A stretch of DNA of 64,000 nt from an uncultured Flavobacteriales bacterium (GCA_937973555.1 CALJKL010000030.1:1-64000), one strand, 5' to 3'. Numbered from the stretch's first letter, positions 33,456 to 42,794 are shown. A program made the numbers and translations. The notes: generated from the sequence alone by a model not told the origin.

Positions 33456-34736
33456 ATGGAAAAAATGAATATTTTTTGGTTTAGAAGAGATTTAAGGTTA
33501 GAAGACAACCATGGTTTTTACAAGGCGCTTACATCTGAGGAAAAGGTATTGCCCATCTTTATTTTTGACAGTGATATTCTTTCTCAGTTGCCCAATAAAA
33601 AGGATGCGAGAGTAGATTTCATTCATCAAACGTTGATGCAGATGAACGCGTCGCTTCCCGAAAACAAAAAAATCCATTTTTTCTTTGGAAAGCCTTTGGA
33701 GATTTATCAGCACCTCATCCAGAAATATAACATCTCAAAAGTCTTTTGTAATGAAGATTATGAGCCTTATGCCATTGGCAGGGATTTAGAAATCCAGAAA
33801 TTTTTGGAAGCAAAAAATATTGGTTTTGAAACCTTCAAAGACCAAGTGATTTTTCATAAAGATGAAGTTCTGAAAGCAGACGGAAAACCTTATACCGTTT
33901 ACACCCCTTTTTCCAGAGCATGGAAAGAAAGGTTTAAACCCGAATTTTTGAACGCTTTTCCTTCAGAAAAACATTTAGAAAATATTGCCGATGTTCCCCA
34001 AGAGAAAGCCTATAAACTAGAAGATTTAGGTTTTGAAAAATCTGGCAAAACTTTTTCCAAACCTTCTACAAAAGTACCCGATGGATATGCCAATTTAAGG
34101 GATTTCCCGTATGATGATGCCACCACCAAACTCAGCGTTCACCTCAGATTTGGCACCATCAGTGTAAGAAAAGTATTGCGAGAAACAGAGGTTTTCGGTA
34201 AATTTTGGAGTGAGGTCATTTGGAGAGAGTTTTTTATGAGCATCTTGTATCATTTCCCAAGAGTTCAAAATAGCGCCTTTAAAGAAATTTATGGCAACTT
34301 TAATTGGAAAAACAAGGAAGAAGATTTCAAAAAATGGTGTGAGGGAAAAACAGGATATCCTATTGTAGATGCAGGCATGCGGGAACTGAACACCACGGGA
34401 TACATGCACAATAGAGTAAGAATGATTACAGCAAGTTTCCTCATCAAACACTTACAGATAGACTGGAAATGGGGAGAAGCCTATTTTGCCGAAAAACTGA
34501 TGGATTTTGATTTGGCGCTCAATAACGGAAATTGGCAATGGGTAGCCGGAACGGGAGTAGATGCATCGCCAAGTTTTAGGGTTTTTAATCCGTATTTGCA
34601 GCAGGAAAAATTCGACAAGCATTTTAAATACATCAAAAAATGGATGCCAGAATTTAACACCTCTTCTTACCCAAAACCCATGGTAGAGCATGAAACAGCC
34701 CGAAATGAATATTTAGCAAAATTGAAAAAGAAATAA
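33456..34736 (+). CDS. phrB: Cryptochrome/photolyase family protein, probably CPD photolyase
   Basis: A 426-residue flavoprotein that splits UV pyrimidine dimers using light. It has the N-terminal antenna domain (IFWFRRDLRLEDNHGFYKAL), FAD-binding segments (LSVHLRFGTISVRKV, VIWREFFMSIL, GYPIVDAGMRELNTTGYMHNRVRM) and the late ALNNGNWQWVAGTGVDASPSFRVFNP. The Trp chain and NGNWQW motif support a class I CPD photolyase rather than a cryptochrome. It is divergent from the class III aminotransferase and ends at a small A/T-rich hairpin. Confidence 0.92.
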   Translation: MEKMNIFWFRRDLRLEDNHGFYKALTSEEKVLPIFIFDSDILSQLPNKKDARVDFIHQTLMQMNASLPENKKIHFFFGKPLEIYQHLIQKYNISKVFCNEDYEPYAIGRDLEIQKFLEAKNIGFETFKDQVIFHKDEVLKADGKPYTVYTPFSRAWKERFKPEFLNAFPSEKHLENIADVPQEKAYKLEDLGFEKSGKTFSKPSTKVPDGYANLRDFPYDDATTKLSVHLRFGTISVRKVLRETEVFGKFWSEVIWREFFMSILYHFPRVQNSAFKEIYGNFNWKNKEEDFKKWCEGKTGYPIVDAGMRELNTTGYMHNRVRMITASFLIKHLQIDWKWGEAYFAEKLMDFDLALNNGNWQWVAGTGVDASPSFRVFNPYLQQEKFDKHFKYIKKWMPEFNTSSYPKPMVEHETARNEYLAKLKKK

Positions 34737-34784
34737 AAAACGCCTCAAAATATGAGGCGTTTTTTATATAATTCTTCTTTGAAA

Positions 34785-35207
34785 TTATTTTACTCTGTAC
34801 CAAGTTTGGCTTCTTCCGATAAAAGAAAAACCAATAAAACCTCTTACATTTAATGCATCAACACCATCTTTTGTGATCGTACATTTGTAAGTTTTTCCGT
34901 TTTTAGGATCGGTAATAGTACCTCCTGAAAACTCATCTCCCTCTTTTTTAAGCCCTCTAATGATCTCTAAGCCCAGTACTGGCTTGTTTTTTCTATCGTC
35001 AGTACATTTTACACAAGTTTCATGTTCCGGCTTTATCAATAATTGAAGAACCTTTCCGTAATATTTTCCGTCAGACTTTTTGAAAATTTCCACAATTGAT
35101 TTAGGTTTTCCGGTTTCATCATCAATTGTTTTCCACTTTCCTTCAATTTGTGCATAAGACATTACGCTGAAGAAGAGTGTTAAAGTTGCAAATAATAATT
35201 TTTTCAT
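34785..35207 (-). CDS. DUF2147 secreted protein
   Basis: A 140-residue protein with a signal peptide (MKKLLFATLTLFFSVMSYAQ) and a single DUF2147 domain: GKWKTIDDETGKPKSIVEIFK, YGKVLQLL, then CVKCTDDRKNKPVLGLEIIRGLK and the closing VRGFIGFSFIGRSQTWYRV. The family is periplasmic and uncharacterised. The two cysteines in CVKC could form a disulphide. It lies between the photolyase gene and the LtaS-like gene and appears monocistronic. Confidence 0.88.
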   Translation of the reverse strand: MKKLLFATLTLFFSVMSYAQIEGKWKTIDDETGKPKSIVEIFKKSDGKYYGKVLQLLIKPEHETCVKCTDDRKNKPVLGLEIIRGLKKEGDEFSGGTITDPKNGKTYKCTITKDGVDALNVRGFIGFSFIGRSQTWYRVK

Positions 35208-35267
35208 TTCGCTAATATTTTTTTATAAAAGTAATTATTTTTTGTTAATGTGCAAGTATTTTGCCTT

Positions 35268-37202
35268 TTATTTCAGTTTTCTATTGATTACCTTGTCCAT
35301 ATAATCCTGATACCATGCTTTGGCCAATAGAATTCCTTTTTGGGTTTCTGAATTATGAATTTTAGTGGCTAAATTGTTTTCCAAGCCCAAATCATTTTTG
35401 ATATAAATCCCCAAAAGTTTCATATCCGCATCAAAGGTATAGATGTAATTTCCAATGGTAAAATTATTGACTGTTCCGGAAGAATTGACAATTATACTGG
35501 TTTCATTTTTACCAGATAGAAGGCTTCTCCCCCAACTTCTTACAGGTTTATTATATCCCAATAAATCTGTTAAAGTAGGATAAATATCCATTTGCTGAAC
35601 GGGCTCATAGTCTTCTCCATGCAATTTATATTCAGGATTTGGAGAATAAAACAAAATAGGCACCGCAAATTTGTTCATTGGCTTGGCATATTCTTCATAA
35701 TAATTCTGATTGGTATGGTCTGCCACCAATACAAAAATGGTGTTTTTATACCAAGGCATTTTTTGCGCTGTTTCAAAAAATTTCTTCAATGCATGATCCG
35801 TGTATTCTATCGGTTGGTGAATTTCCACGTGTCCTTTTTTGAATTTACCCATATATTTCAAAGGAATTTTAAAAGGATGGTGAGAAGACACACTGAAAAG
35901 CGTTGCCATGAATGGATTTTTCTTCTGTTTGATGGTTTTGGCAAAATACTGAAAGAAAGGCTCGTCCCAAATTCCCCATATATCGTCAAAATCCTCATCT
36001 CTATTATATTCCGTTTTGCCATAATAATGTTTGAAACCCAAAATATTTCCAAAACCCAAAAAGCCCATGCTGCCATTAGGAGCACCATGAAAAAACGAAG
36101 TATCATACCCCATATCGTTGCATACTGAAACAATAGATTGAATTTTTTGATTGGAATAAGGTGAACTGGTAAAGGCATCTGCCAAACTAGGGATGCCCGC
36201 CAAAACAGAACTCATGCCATGTATAGACTGTCTTCCATTGGCAAAAGCATTTGGGAAAATAAGGCTTTTGGAAGCCAAACTATCAAAGAAAGGCGTATAG
36301 CTTTCAAAGTTTTTGATGTTTTTCTTTTTATTGAATGCGCCAGAATATTCTCTTCCAAAACTTTCTAAAATAAAAATCACTACGTTAGGTTTTTGTTTTA
36401 CCTCGCGAGGATAAAATTTTACAGGCTTAATATTGTACTCAATAAACTTTTGGTTTACAAAATGAACTTCCCTGAAATTATTGGTATTAATGGTCCTGAA
36501 AAACGAAAAGATACTATTCAGCACCACATTGGCATGGGTAGGATTGGTAACATACCTGTTGGCATCTACCATATTTATAGGACGGGTACTGTGTTTGAAA
36601 TCGCCTCTTATTCCACCAATCACAATGACCACAGTAGCCAATAAAGTAATAACAGAGGTAATGAAATAAGGAAGTAGTTTTTTTGGCGTGTTTTCTTTAA
36701 CCCAGATTTTTTTATAAAGGAAAATCCAAAAAAACATTAATACCAAATACCAAATGATCACGAATGGGTGCTCTATCACCGATTGAAGAAAAACTTTGCT
36801 CAAATTATTCTCATGTTCAGCTACATGCATTGCCGCGGAAGTAAGCCTGGCATTGCTAAATCGGTAATAAATAAAATCTCCAAAATTCATGGCATAGGTA
36901 ATGCCATTGGTAATGAAATAAAGATAAAACAGAAATTTTTGATATCCAGCTTTGGAATTGATTACCACTGGAAACAAACTCATCAGAATAAACAACGAAT
37001 TGACATACAAAGCCGCTGTAGTATCGAAGGCTATACCGTGATAAGAAATAGAAAGATAATCTGAAACATTTTCTATTTTTATAGCCTCACGATTGAAAAA
37101 CCAAAACAAAAATCTGGCAATCTGATAAAAGAAGAACACCAAAAAAATACGGTAAAGAAGTACCAAAACTTCTTGTTTTCTATATTCGGTAAAAAATTTC
37201 AT
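35268..37202 (-). CDS. LTA synthase-like sulfatase-superfamily membrane protein
   Basis: A 644-residue protein with five N-terminal membrane helices (to about residue 215) and a periplasmic alkaline-phosphatase-superfamily domain: PNVVIFILESFGREYSG (metal site), FANGRQSIHGMSSVLAGIPS, where Ser/Thr takes the nucleophile position, and VADHTNQNYYEEYAKPMNKF. Such enzymes move phosphoglycerol or phosphoethanolamine head groups onto glycans or lipids. Bacteroidota lack lipoteichoic acid, so its acceptor is probably a glycan or lipid A. A -7 element TAATTTTG (37210-37217) ends 7 nt before the ATG. Confidence 0.88.
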   Translation of the reverse strand: MKFFTEYRKQEVLVLLYRIFLVFFFYQIARFLFWFFNREAIKIENVSDYLSISYHGIAFDTTAALYVNSLFILMSLFPVVINSKAGYQKFLFYLYFITNGITYAMNFGDFIYYRFSNARLTSAAMHVAEHENNLSKVFLQSVIEHPFVIIWYLVLMFFWIFLYKKIWVKENTPKKLLPYFITSVITLLATVVIVIGGIRGDFKHSTRPINMVDANRYVTNPTHANVVLNSIFSFFRTINTNNFREVHFVNQKFIEYNIKPVKFYPREVKQKPNVVIFILESFGREYSGAFNKKKNIKNFESYTPFFDSLASKSLIFPNAFANGRQSIHGMSSVLAGIPSLADAFTSSPYSNQKIQSIVSVCNDMGYDTSFFHGAPNGSMGFLGFGNILGFKHYYGKTEYNRDEDFDDIWGIWDEPFFQYFAKTIKQKKNPFMATLFSVSSHHPFKIPLKYMGKFKKGHVEIHQPIEYTDHALKKFFETAQKMPWYKNTIFVLVADHTNQNYYEEYAKPMNKFAVPILFYSPNPEYKLHGEDYEPVQQMDIYPTLTDLLGYNKPVRSWGRSLLSGKNETSIIVNSSGTVNNFTIGNYIYTFDADMKLLGIYIKNDLGLENNLATKIHNSETQKGILLAKAWYQDYMDKVINRKLK

Positions 37203-37267
37203 ACGGATACAAAATTACATTTTTTTACTTTTGATTGGTTCTTTTTACATGGCTCTTTAAAAATCAT

Positions 37268-37275
37268 TACTTTTG
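37268..37275 (+). promoter_or_regulatory. -7 element with N4 spacing to the pssA ATG
   Basis: TACTTTTG, 4 nt, ATG at 37280. It supports the shorter start of pssA over an in-frame start at 37235, which would place this element inside the coding sequence. Confidence 0.55.
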
Positions 37276-37279
37276 TAAT

Positions 37280-38011
37280 ATGAATTTTGTAAAAAATAAC
37301 CTCGCCAATGCTTTTACTTTAGGAAATCTATTTTCCGGAACTATTGGGGTCATCAATTTAATATTGGGTCATTATCAGGTGACTGCCATCTGCATCATTA
37401 TTTCTTTGGTTTTAGATTTTTTTGATGGATTTATTGCTCGTGCCTTAAAGTCTAATTCTAACCTAGGTGCACAATTAGATTCTTTGGCAGATATGGTAAG
37501 TTTTGGCGTATTGCCTGGCATTGCCATGTATAAAATACTAGAACCTTTCGGGACTAATTTGTTCGGGATAAACCTTCCTTTTGAGCTAAAATATTTCGGG
37601 CTAATGATTACCCTTTTTTCATGCCTTAGACTGGCCATTTTTAATTTAGACGAAGAACAGACCTATTATTTTAAAGGTTTGAATACGCCAAGCAATACTA
37701 TTCTAATTTTTGGAATTTATTATTTGATAAAAGAAGACATGCAATATGGTGGAAATTTCAATGAAATGTTCAGTAAAAATATTCAATTGGGGTTTTATTT
37801 ATTTGTAGCGATTATCAGTTCATGGCTTTTGATAAGTCCTATAAAAATGATTGCTTTTAAATTTAGGTCTATGCTTTTGAAGGATAATTACCCCAAAATA
37901 GTTTTATTGATTGGTACTTTACTTATTTTGTCCTTATTCGGTATTATAGGAATTCCTTTGGTGATTTTATTTTATATCATCACTTCATTCATTTTTCAGA
38001 AACAACTTTAA
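37280..38011 (+). CDS. pssA: CDP-diacylglycerol-serine O-phosphatidyltransferase
   Basis: A 243-residue membrane enzyme making phosphatidylserine, the precursor of phosphatidylethanolamine. The CDP-alcohol phosphotransferase motif is DFFDGFIARALKSNSNLGAQLDSLADMVSFG (D-G-x2-A-R-x8-G-x3-D-x3-D), with several hydrophobic helices after it. The ATG at 37280 was chosen because a -7 element ends 4 nt before it and the protein then starts NFVKNNLANAFTLGNLFSG, the normal family start. The psd partner is not in this window. Confidence 0.93.
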   Translation: MNFVKNNLANAFTLGNLFSGTIGVINLILGHYQVTAICIIISLVLDFFDGFIARALKSNSNLGAQLDSLADMVSFGVLPGIAMYKILEPFGTNLFGINLPFELKYFGLMITLFSCLRLAIFNLDEEQTYYFKGLNTPSNTILIFGIYYLIKEDMQYGGNFNEMFSKNIQLGFYLFVAIISSWLLISPIKMIAFKFRSMLLKDNYPKIVLLIGTLLILSLFGIIGIPLVILFYIITSFIFQKQL

Positions 38012-38066
38012 TCATGCTAGATTTGAAATTTGGAATTAAATCAAAGTCAAATATCAAATAAATTAT

Positions 38067-38831
38067 ATGAATCTAAAACTCCATAAACCACTATGTATTT
38101 TCGATTTGGAAACTACCGGCATCAATGTTTCCAAAGACAGGATTGTTGAAATTTGCATCCTAAAAGTTTTCCCGGATGCTTCCAGAGAAAGTAAAACGTG
38201 GTATGTAAACCCAGAAATGCCTATTCCTGCAGAAGCTTCAGCTGTTCATGGTATTTTTGATGAGGATGTGAAAGACTCGCCTAACTTTAGGGAACTGGCA
38301 CCAAAAATCATCGAAATGATTAAAGATTCGGATTTGGGAGGTTTTAATTCTAACCGATTTGACATACCTCTTTTGGCAGAAGAATTACTGAGAGCGGGAT
38401 ATGATTTTGATTTAAGCAAGCATCGCCCAATAGATGCACAGACCATTTTCCACAAAATGGAACCAAGAAATCTAAGTGCGGCCTATAAATTCTACTGTGG
38501 TAAAACTCTGGAAAACGCCCATTCTGCAGAAGCAGATACCTTAGCAACCTTTGAAATTCTGGATGCGCAAGTAGGCAAATATGAAGAATTGCCTGACGAT
38601 ATTTCAGGATTAAGTGAATTTTCATTCCACAATAAAGCCGCAGATTTGGCTGGTTTTATCATTTTTAATGAAGAACGCGAAGAAATTTTCACTTTCGGAA
38701 AATACAAAGGACAAAAGGTAAAAGAAGTTTTCACAAGAGACGTAGGATATTTCGGATGGATTCAAAATGCCGATTTTCCATTATACACCAAGAAAGTTTT
38801 AACACAAATCCAGTTGAGAAGTAAGTTTTAG
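38067..38831 (+). CDS. DEDD 3'-5' exonuclease with ExoX-like C-terminal domain
   Basis: A 254-residue protein. Residues 1-175 are a DnaQ-type exonuclease: D/E of IFDLETTGI, D of GGFNSNRFDIPLLAEEL and the late HSAEADTLATFEIL. After a linker, residues 200-254 (EEIFTFGKYKGQKVKEVFTRDVGYFGWI) resemble the short C-terminal domain of exodeoxyribonuclease X. It could act in replication proofreading-like or repair DNA trimming. It lies 55 nt downstream of pssA and is probably co-transcribed with the following FAH gene. Confidence 0.88.
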   Translation: MNLKLHKPLCIFDLETTGINVSKDRIVEICILKVFPDASRESKTWYVNPEMPIPAEASAVHGIFDEDVKDSPNFRELAPKIIEMIKDSDLGGFNSNRFDIPLLAEELLRAGYDFDLSKHRPIDAQTIFHKMEPRNLSAAYKFYCGKTLENAHSAEADTLATFEILDAQVGKYEELPDDISGLSEFSFHNKAADLAGFIIFNEEREEIFTFGKYKGQKVKEVFTRDVGYFGWIQNADFPLYTKKVLTQIQLRSKF

Positions 38832-38878
38832 ATAAAAACAATAAATCAATTAAATAAAATTCACAATTTATTTAGATT

Positions 38879-39487
38879 ATGAAAATCATTTGCATAGGAA
38901 GAAATTACGCAGAACACGCCAAAGAATTAGGCAATGAAATCCCGGAAAACCCTGTTATCTTTATGAAGCCCGACACAGCGGTTCTCAAAAAAGGAAGCGA
39001 CTTCTATATTCCCGAATTTTCTGATGATGTACATTACGAACTGGAAGTGGTCCTAAAAATTTCTAAAGGTGGAAAATACATTCAGGAAGAAAATGCCCAC
39101 AAGCATTATGAGGAAATAGGCTTAGGAATAGATTTCACTGCAAGGGATTTACAAAGCCACCTGAAGGGCAAAGGCCTACCATGGGAACTGGCAAAGGGCT
39201 TTGATGGAAGTGCTGTGCTTTCGGATTTTTATAAAAAAGAAAATTATGATCTTTCTAACCTCCATTTTTCATTGCTGAAAAATAATGAAGAAGTTCAGAA
39301 TGGCAACACCAGTCTGATGCTGTATACTCCAGATCAAATTATTGCTTTTGTTTCTCAGTATTTTACTTTACGTGTGGGAGATCTCATTTTTACAGGAACC
39401 CCAAAAGGAGTTGGAAAAGTAGAAGAAAACGATGTTTTGGAAGCCTACCTGGAAAAAGAGAAAGTTTTTAGTCTCCGCATACAATAA
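38879..39487 (+). CDS. Fumarylacetoacetate hydrolase family protein
   Basis: A 202-residue FAH-fold protein: IICIGRNYAEHAKELGNEIPENPVIFMKP, the metal ligands in HYELEVVLKI, GLGIDFTARDLQ, PWELAKGFDGSAVL and LIFTGTPKGVG near the C terminus. The compact size fits the acylpyruvate/oxaloacetate hydrolase-decarboxylase branch (FAHD1-like), which act on small 2-oxo acids. No operon partner reveals the physiological substrate. Confidence 0.92.
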   Translation: MKIICIGRNYAEHAKELGNEIPENPVIFMKPDTAVLKKGSDFYIPEFSDDVHYELEVVLKISKGGKYIQEENAHKHYEEIGLGIDFTARDLQSHLKGKGLPWELAKGFDGSAVLSDFYKKENYDLSNLHFSLLKNNEEVQNGNTSLMLYTPDQIIAFVSQYFTLRVGDLIFTGTPKGVGKVEENDVLEAYLEKEKVFSLRIQ

Positions 39488-39556
39488 ATCATGTCAAAAT
39501 AGTTTTCATTCCTGTTTTTTTATTGTAAATTAGTACAGATTAAAAAAACGATTGTT

Positions 39557-39994
39557 ATGAAAAACATAGTTGTACCCATAGATTTTTCTGAAACATCAGA
39601 ATTATTAGTAGACGGCGCAGTAAATTTTGCCAAAGAAATTGCCGGTAAAATCTGCTTAATACACGTTGCCCCCGCAGACTTGGGTTTTGCACTTGGCGAT
39701 ATGGGATTTCAATATTTTCCTGAAATAGAAAAGTCTGAAATTTCTCAGGAGCTTTTAGAACTTAATGGAATCCAGAAAAAAATAGAATTTAAGGGTGTTG
39801 CTTGCGAACATTTGTTAAAACAAGGTATAGCATCTGATATTATTCTAGATTATGCCAAAGAGAAAAATGCAAGTTACATCGTAATGGGAAGCCATGGAAG
39901 AAGCGGCATGTATGATGTTTTTATTGGCAGTCTTACCAAAGATATTACTAAAAAATCTGACATCCCTGTTTTGGTATTGCCTTGCCATAAATAA
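39557..39994 (+). CDS. Universal stress protein (UspA family)
   Basis: A 145-residue UspA-fold protein starting NIVVPIDFSETSELLVDGAVNFA, with the ATP-binding motif G-x2-G-x9-G(S/T) seen as MGSHGRSGMYDVFIGSLT near residues 112-129 and the closing VLVLPCHK strand. Members bind nucleotides and accumulate under stress, and the specific trigger is unknown. It is followed by a strong terminator. Confidence 0.9.
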   Translation: MKNIVVPIDFSETSELLVDGAVNFAKEIAGKICLIHVAPADLGFALGDMGFQYFPEIEKSEISQELLELNGIQKKIEFKGVACEHLLKQGIASDIILDYAKEKNASYIVMGSHGRSGMYDVFIGSLTKDITKKSDIPVLVLPCHK

Positions 39995-40016
39995 TCTAAA
40001 GATTAAGAAATTAAAA

Positions 40017-40046
40017 ATCCCGATATCTGAAACAGATATCGGGATT
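40017..40046. terminator. Terminator after the universal stress gene
   Basis: Perfect stem AAATCCCGATATCTG / CAGATATCGGGATTT between convergent genes, serving both strands. Confidence 0.85.
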
Positions 40047-40067
40047 TATTTTTATAGAAATGTATTC

Positions 40068-40301
40068 TTAGTTTTCGTTGGTATGAATATCAGGATTGTA
40101 GTAAGGAAACTTACCTTCTGTTGGAGAATGATATTCTTTGTCTTTATTGTTACCCAATGTTACGATTAGTACATAGCACCAATAAACGAAAAGTGTAGAT
40201 GCTACAAAAAATAATACCCAGTTCAATACGTTTCCAAACAAATTGTAAAACCCGAATGAGAACTTGAAAACTTTACTTAAGAATAACCAAAAAGACGTCA
40301 T
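40068..40301 (-). CDS. Small membrane protein, DUF6341-like
   Basis: A 77-residue protein with one or two N-terminal hydrophobic segments (FWLFLSKVFKFSFGFYNLFGNVLNWVLFFVASTLFVYWCYVLIV) and a short charged, Tyr/Pro-containing cytosolic tail (KDKEYHSPTEGKFPYYNPDI). I recall this as DUF6341 from Chryseobacterium relatives, where it lies divergent from a DUF6427-like gene, exactly as here. Function unknown. The family name is from memory and is unverified. Confidence 0.7.
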   Translation of the reverse strand: MTSFWLFLSKVFKFSFGFYNLFGNVLNWVLFFVASTLFVYWCYVLIVTLGNNKDKEYHSPTEGKFPYYNPDIHTNEN

Positions 40302-40318
40302 TGTTTCTTATTTTAATT

Positions 40319-40326
40319 TAACTTTG
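40319..40326 (+). promoter_or_regulatory. -7 element before the DUF6427-like gene
   Basis: TAACTTTG, 16 nt before the ATG at 40343. The divergent 77-aa gene starts on the other side, at 40301. Confidence 0.45.
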
Positions 40327-40342
40327 TACAAAATTAAAAAAA

Positions 40343-41254
40343 ATGTTTAAATTACTCTCTAAAGAAAGCAATATTTTTTCTATTCCTGTTTATATTTTTT
40401 TTCTTTTCTTGATGGTAATTTTCTTTAACGTATTAGATTTCAAAACGTTAAGGGCTTTTTCCGGGATTATTACTTTTTGCGGAATTGCATTGGGATACTT
40501 TCTTTTTAACGCTATTGGGCTCAATTACAATACCCATTTGCCACTATTTTTGTATACATTTTTTGTTTTTGCACTATACCCCAATAACCTAGATATAGGC
40601 ATTGCCATGTCTTTGTTCACGAATTCTTTTGTAATGGTTTTATTAACAAGTAATAATGACCATGTAAGGAAAAACTCATTTTTAATAATCGGAGCTATTC
40701 TTGCCATCAATTATATGTTTTTGCCTACTACATGGCCTATGTTTATTTTTGTTTTAATACATCTTATAGTTACTACAGACAATATTGTATTAAACCTTTT
40801 TAGATATTTTTTTGGCATGGCCATGGTCTTAGGAACCTATATGGGGATAATGTATTTATTGGGCTTCACGGCTTTCGACGAAAGATACATACCAAATATA
40901 CAGCCTTCTTTAATGAAAAATTTTTATCCGCTCTACTATCTTGCTCCTGTAGCGCTATATGTATTATATGCCATTTCAGACCATTATGCCAATTTCAATA
41001 AGAAGAGCCCTGCCAGTAAGTTTAAATACTCATTTCTGTTATTTTTCTTCTTCTCGCAGTTGATTGCAGTATTTCTTTACATGGGAAAGAATTACGAATA
41101 TCTCTTGTTATTGGTTTTACCGATAGTTATTATATTGGCAAGAGCATTAAGATTCCTGAAAAAATACTGGATGAAGGAAATCAGTTTGTGGATTATCGTA
41201 ATAAGTCTTATCCTGTTCAGAATAAGCAGTTTTATTAATTTTACCGTATTTTAA
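40343..41254 (+). CDS. Polytopic membrane protein, DUF6427-like
   Basis: A 303-residue protein with about eight to nine hydrophobic helices and short polar loops. There is no clear enzyme motif. The N-terminal MFKLLSKESNIFSIPVYIFFLFLM and the Asn/Pro-rich FALYPNNLDIGIAMSLFTNSF fit my memory of the DUF6427 family of Flavobacteriia, often beside DUF6341. It overlaps no gene but is only 1 nt from the DUF3109 gene, so the two are probably translated from one mRNA. Function unknown. Confidence 0.72.
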   Translation: MFKLLSKESNIFSIPVYIFFLFLMVIFFNVLDFKTLRAFSGIITFCGIALGYFLFNAIGLNYNTHLPLFLYTFFVFALYPNNLDIGIAMSLFTNSFVMVLLTSNNDHVRKNSFLIIGAILAINYMFLPTTWPMFIFVLIHLIVTTDNIVLNLFRYFFGMAMVLGTYMGIMYLLGFTAFDERYIPNIQPSLMKNFYPLYYLAPVALYVLYAISDHYANFNKKSPASKFKYSFLLFFFFSQLIAVFLYMGKNYEYLLLLVLPIVIILARALRFLKKYWMKEISLWIIVISLILFRISSFINFTVF

Positions 41255-41255
41255 A

Positions 41256-41837
41256 ATGATTCAAATAGAAGATAAATTAATTTCTGAAGATATTTTTTCT
41301 GAAGAATTTGTATGCAACCTAAGCAAATGTAAGGGGATTTGCTGTGTAGAAGGAGATGCAGGGGCACCTTTGGACAAGAACGAAACAGAAATTCTGGAAC
41401 GCATCTTTCCTAAAATCAAAAGTTATCTGAGACCTGAAGGCATTGCAGCCATTGAAGAACAAGGCACTCATGTTACAGATATAGATGGAGACTTGGTAAC
41501 CACTTTGGTAAACGGAGGTGAATGTGCTTATGTTATTTTTGACGAAAAGGGCATTACCAAATGTGGTATAGAAAAAGCCTATGAAGACGGTGTAATAGAT
41601 TGGCAAAAACCTATTTCTTGTCACCTCTATCCCATCAGGATTACCGATTACAGAAATTTTTCTGCCGTAAACTATCATGAATGGAGTGTATGCAGCGACG
41701 CTTGTACCTTGGGCAAAGAGCTGAAAGTACCGGTTTATAAATTCCTGAAAACGCCTATTATCAGAAAATACGGAGAAGAATTTTACAAAGTTCTTAGCGA
41801 AGCGGCAGAAGAATGGGAAAGAGAATTCAATTCCTAA
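41256..41837 (+). CDS. DUF3109 Cys-rich protein
   Basis: A 193-residue protein with a dense N-terminal Cys cluster (FVCNLSKCKGICCVEGDAGAP) and further Cys in NGGECAYV, TKCGIEKA, PISCHLYP and SVCSDACTLG. These positions are conserved in DUF3109, a family related to zinc- or Fe-S-binding YkgJ-like proteins. Metal binding is likely, but the role is unknown. It lies 1 nt after the DUF6427-like gene. Confidence 0.88.
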   Translation: MIQIEDKLISEDIFSEEFVCNLSKCKGICCVEGDAGAPLDKNETEILERIFPKIKSYLRPEGIAAIEEQGTHVTDIDGDLVTTLVNGGECAYVIFDEKGITKCGIEKAYEDGVIDWQKPISCHLYPIRITDYRNFSAVNYHEWSVCSDACTLGKELKVPVYKFLKTPIIRKYGEEFYKVLSEAAEEWEREFNS

Positions 41838-41895
41838 ATCTACTTTTTATCTGGCATTTCATTTATATTCTTTATTTTAGAATAAAAATTACAAT

Positions 41896-42552
41896 ATGAT
41901 GATAGAACATTGGGAAGCCATAGACCTATATAAAGCATTAGCAGCTCTAATTGCAGGATTTGTGCTGGGACTAGAAAGAGAACTGAAAGACAAATCTGCA
42001 GGGATAAAAACCATAACCATCATCTGTATGGGCTCTGCATTGTTTACCATTATTTCTATGAAAGTAGGCACAGGAAATTTTGATCCGGGAAGAATTGCCG
42101 CCAACATTATTACTGGCATCGGTTTTTTGGGAGCTGGCGTTATCTTCAAAGAAGGATTTAATGTCTATGGATTAACCACAGCAGGTATTATTTGGATTTC
42201 CTCTGCAATAGGAATGTCTATAGGATTCGGGCAGTTTTATTTGGCCATTACATTCCTTATTGGCAGCCTTTTGATTATATACAGCTCGAAGCTCATCAAT
42301 TCTGTGATGGAACCCAAGCATAAAAACAATAAAATACTGACCATAAAACTGAAGATTGAAAAAGCAAATACTAAGGATGAAATCATCAATGATATTGCCC
42401 TTCATACTTCTTCAATCTCAGAAACACGATTCAAAAAAACAAATTCCGAAGTCTTTATTTCATTTGAAATTAAGGTAAATCCTCAACAAAATAAATATTT
42501 AGAAAAATATCTGATTGAAAATAAAGACCTCATAAGTTTTACATACCAATAA
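41896..42552 (+). CDS. MgtC/SapB family membrane protein
   Basis: A 218-residue protein: five hydrophobic helices (residues 12-150 roughly) with the MgtC signature ALIAGFVLGLERELKDKSAGIKT, NIITGIGFLGAGVIFKEG and GLTTAGIIWISSAIGM, then a soluble ACT-like C-terminal domain. MgtC proteins help survival at low magnesium, and this one could have a similar role, though not all family members do. No Mg2+ riboswitch is visible in its short 59-nt upstream region. A strong terminator follows. Confidence 0.9.
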   Translation: MMIEHWEAIDLYKALAALIAGFVLGLERELKDKSAGIKTITIICMGSALFTIISMKVGTGNFDPGRIAANIITGIGFLGAGVIFKEGFNVYGLTTAGIIWISSAIGMSIGFGQFYLAITFLIGSLLIIYSSKLINSVMEPKHKNNKILTIKLKIEKANTKDEIINDIALHTSSISETRFKKTNSEVFISFEIKVNPQQNKYLEKYLIENKDLISFTYQ

Positions 42553-42580
42553 AAAATCCGTTGACAAACCAACGGATTTT
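42553..42580 (+). terminator. Terminator of the MgtC gene
   Basis: 11-bp stem AAAATCCGTTG / CAACGGATTTT with a 6-nt loop and T run. Confidence 0.85.
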
Positions 42581-42794
42581 TCTTTTGAAACCATAATAGA
42601 ATAGGATATTCACCGAAAGAATATTCTGATTTTTAAAATTTATTTTCGTTAATAATATTTAATTTCTGAAAAAATATTTATATCAATCTCCTCAATTTTA
42701 AGAATTTTGGCACATTTTTTAGTATAGTTTAAAATCTTTTTTTAATTGGTAATCTATCAATTAAAATGCAAATTATTTATTTATATAAATTTTA

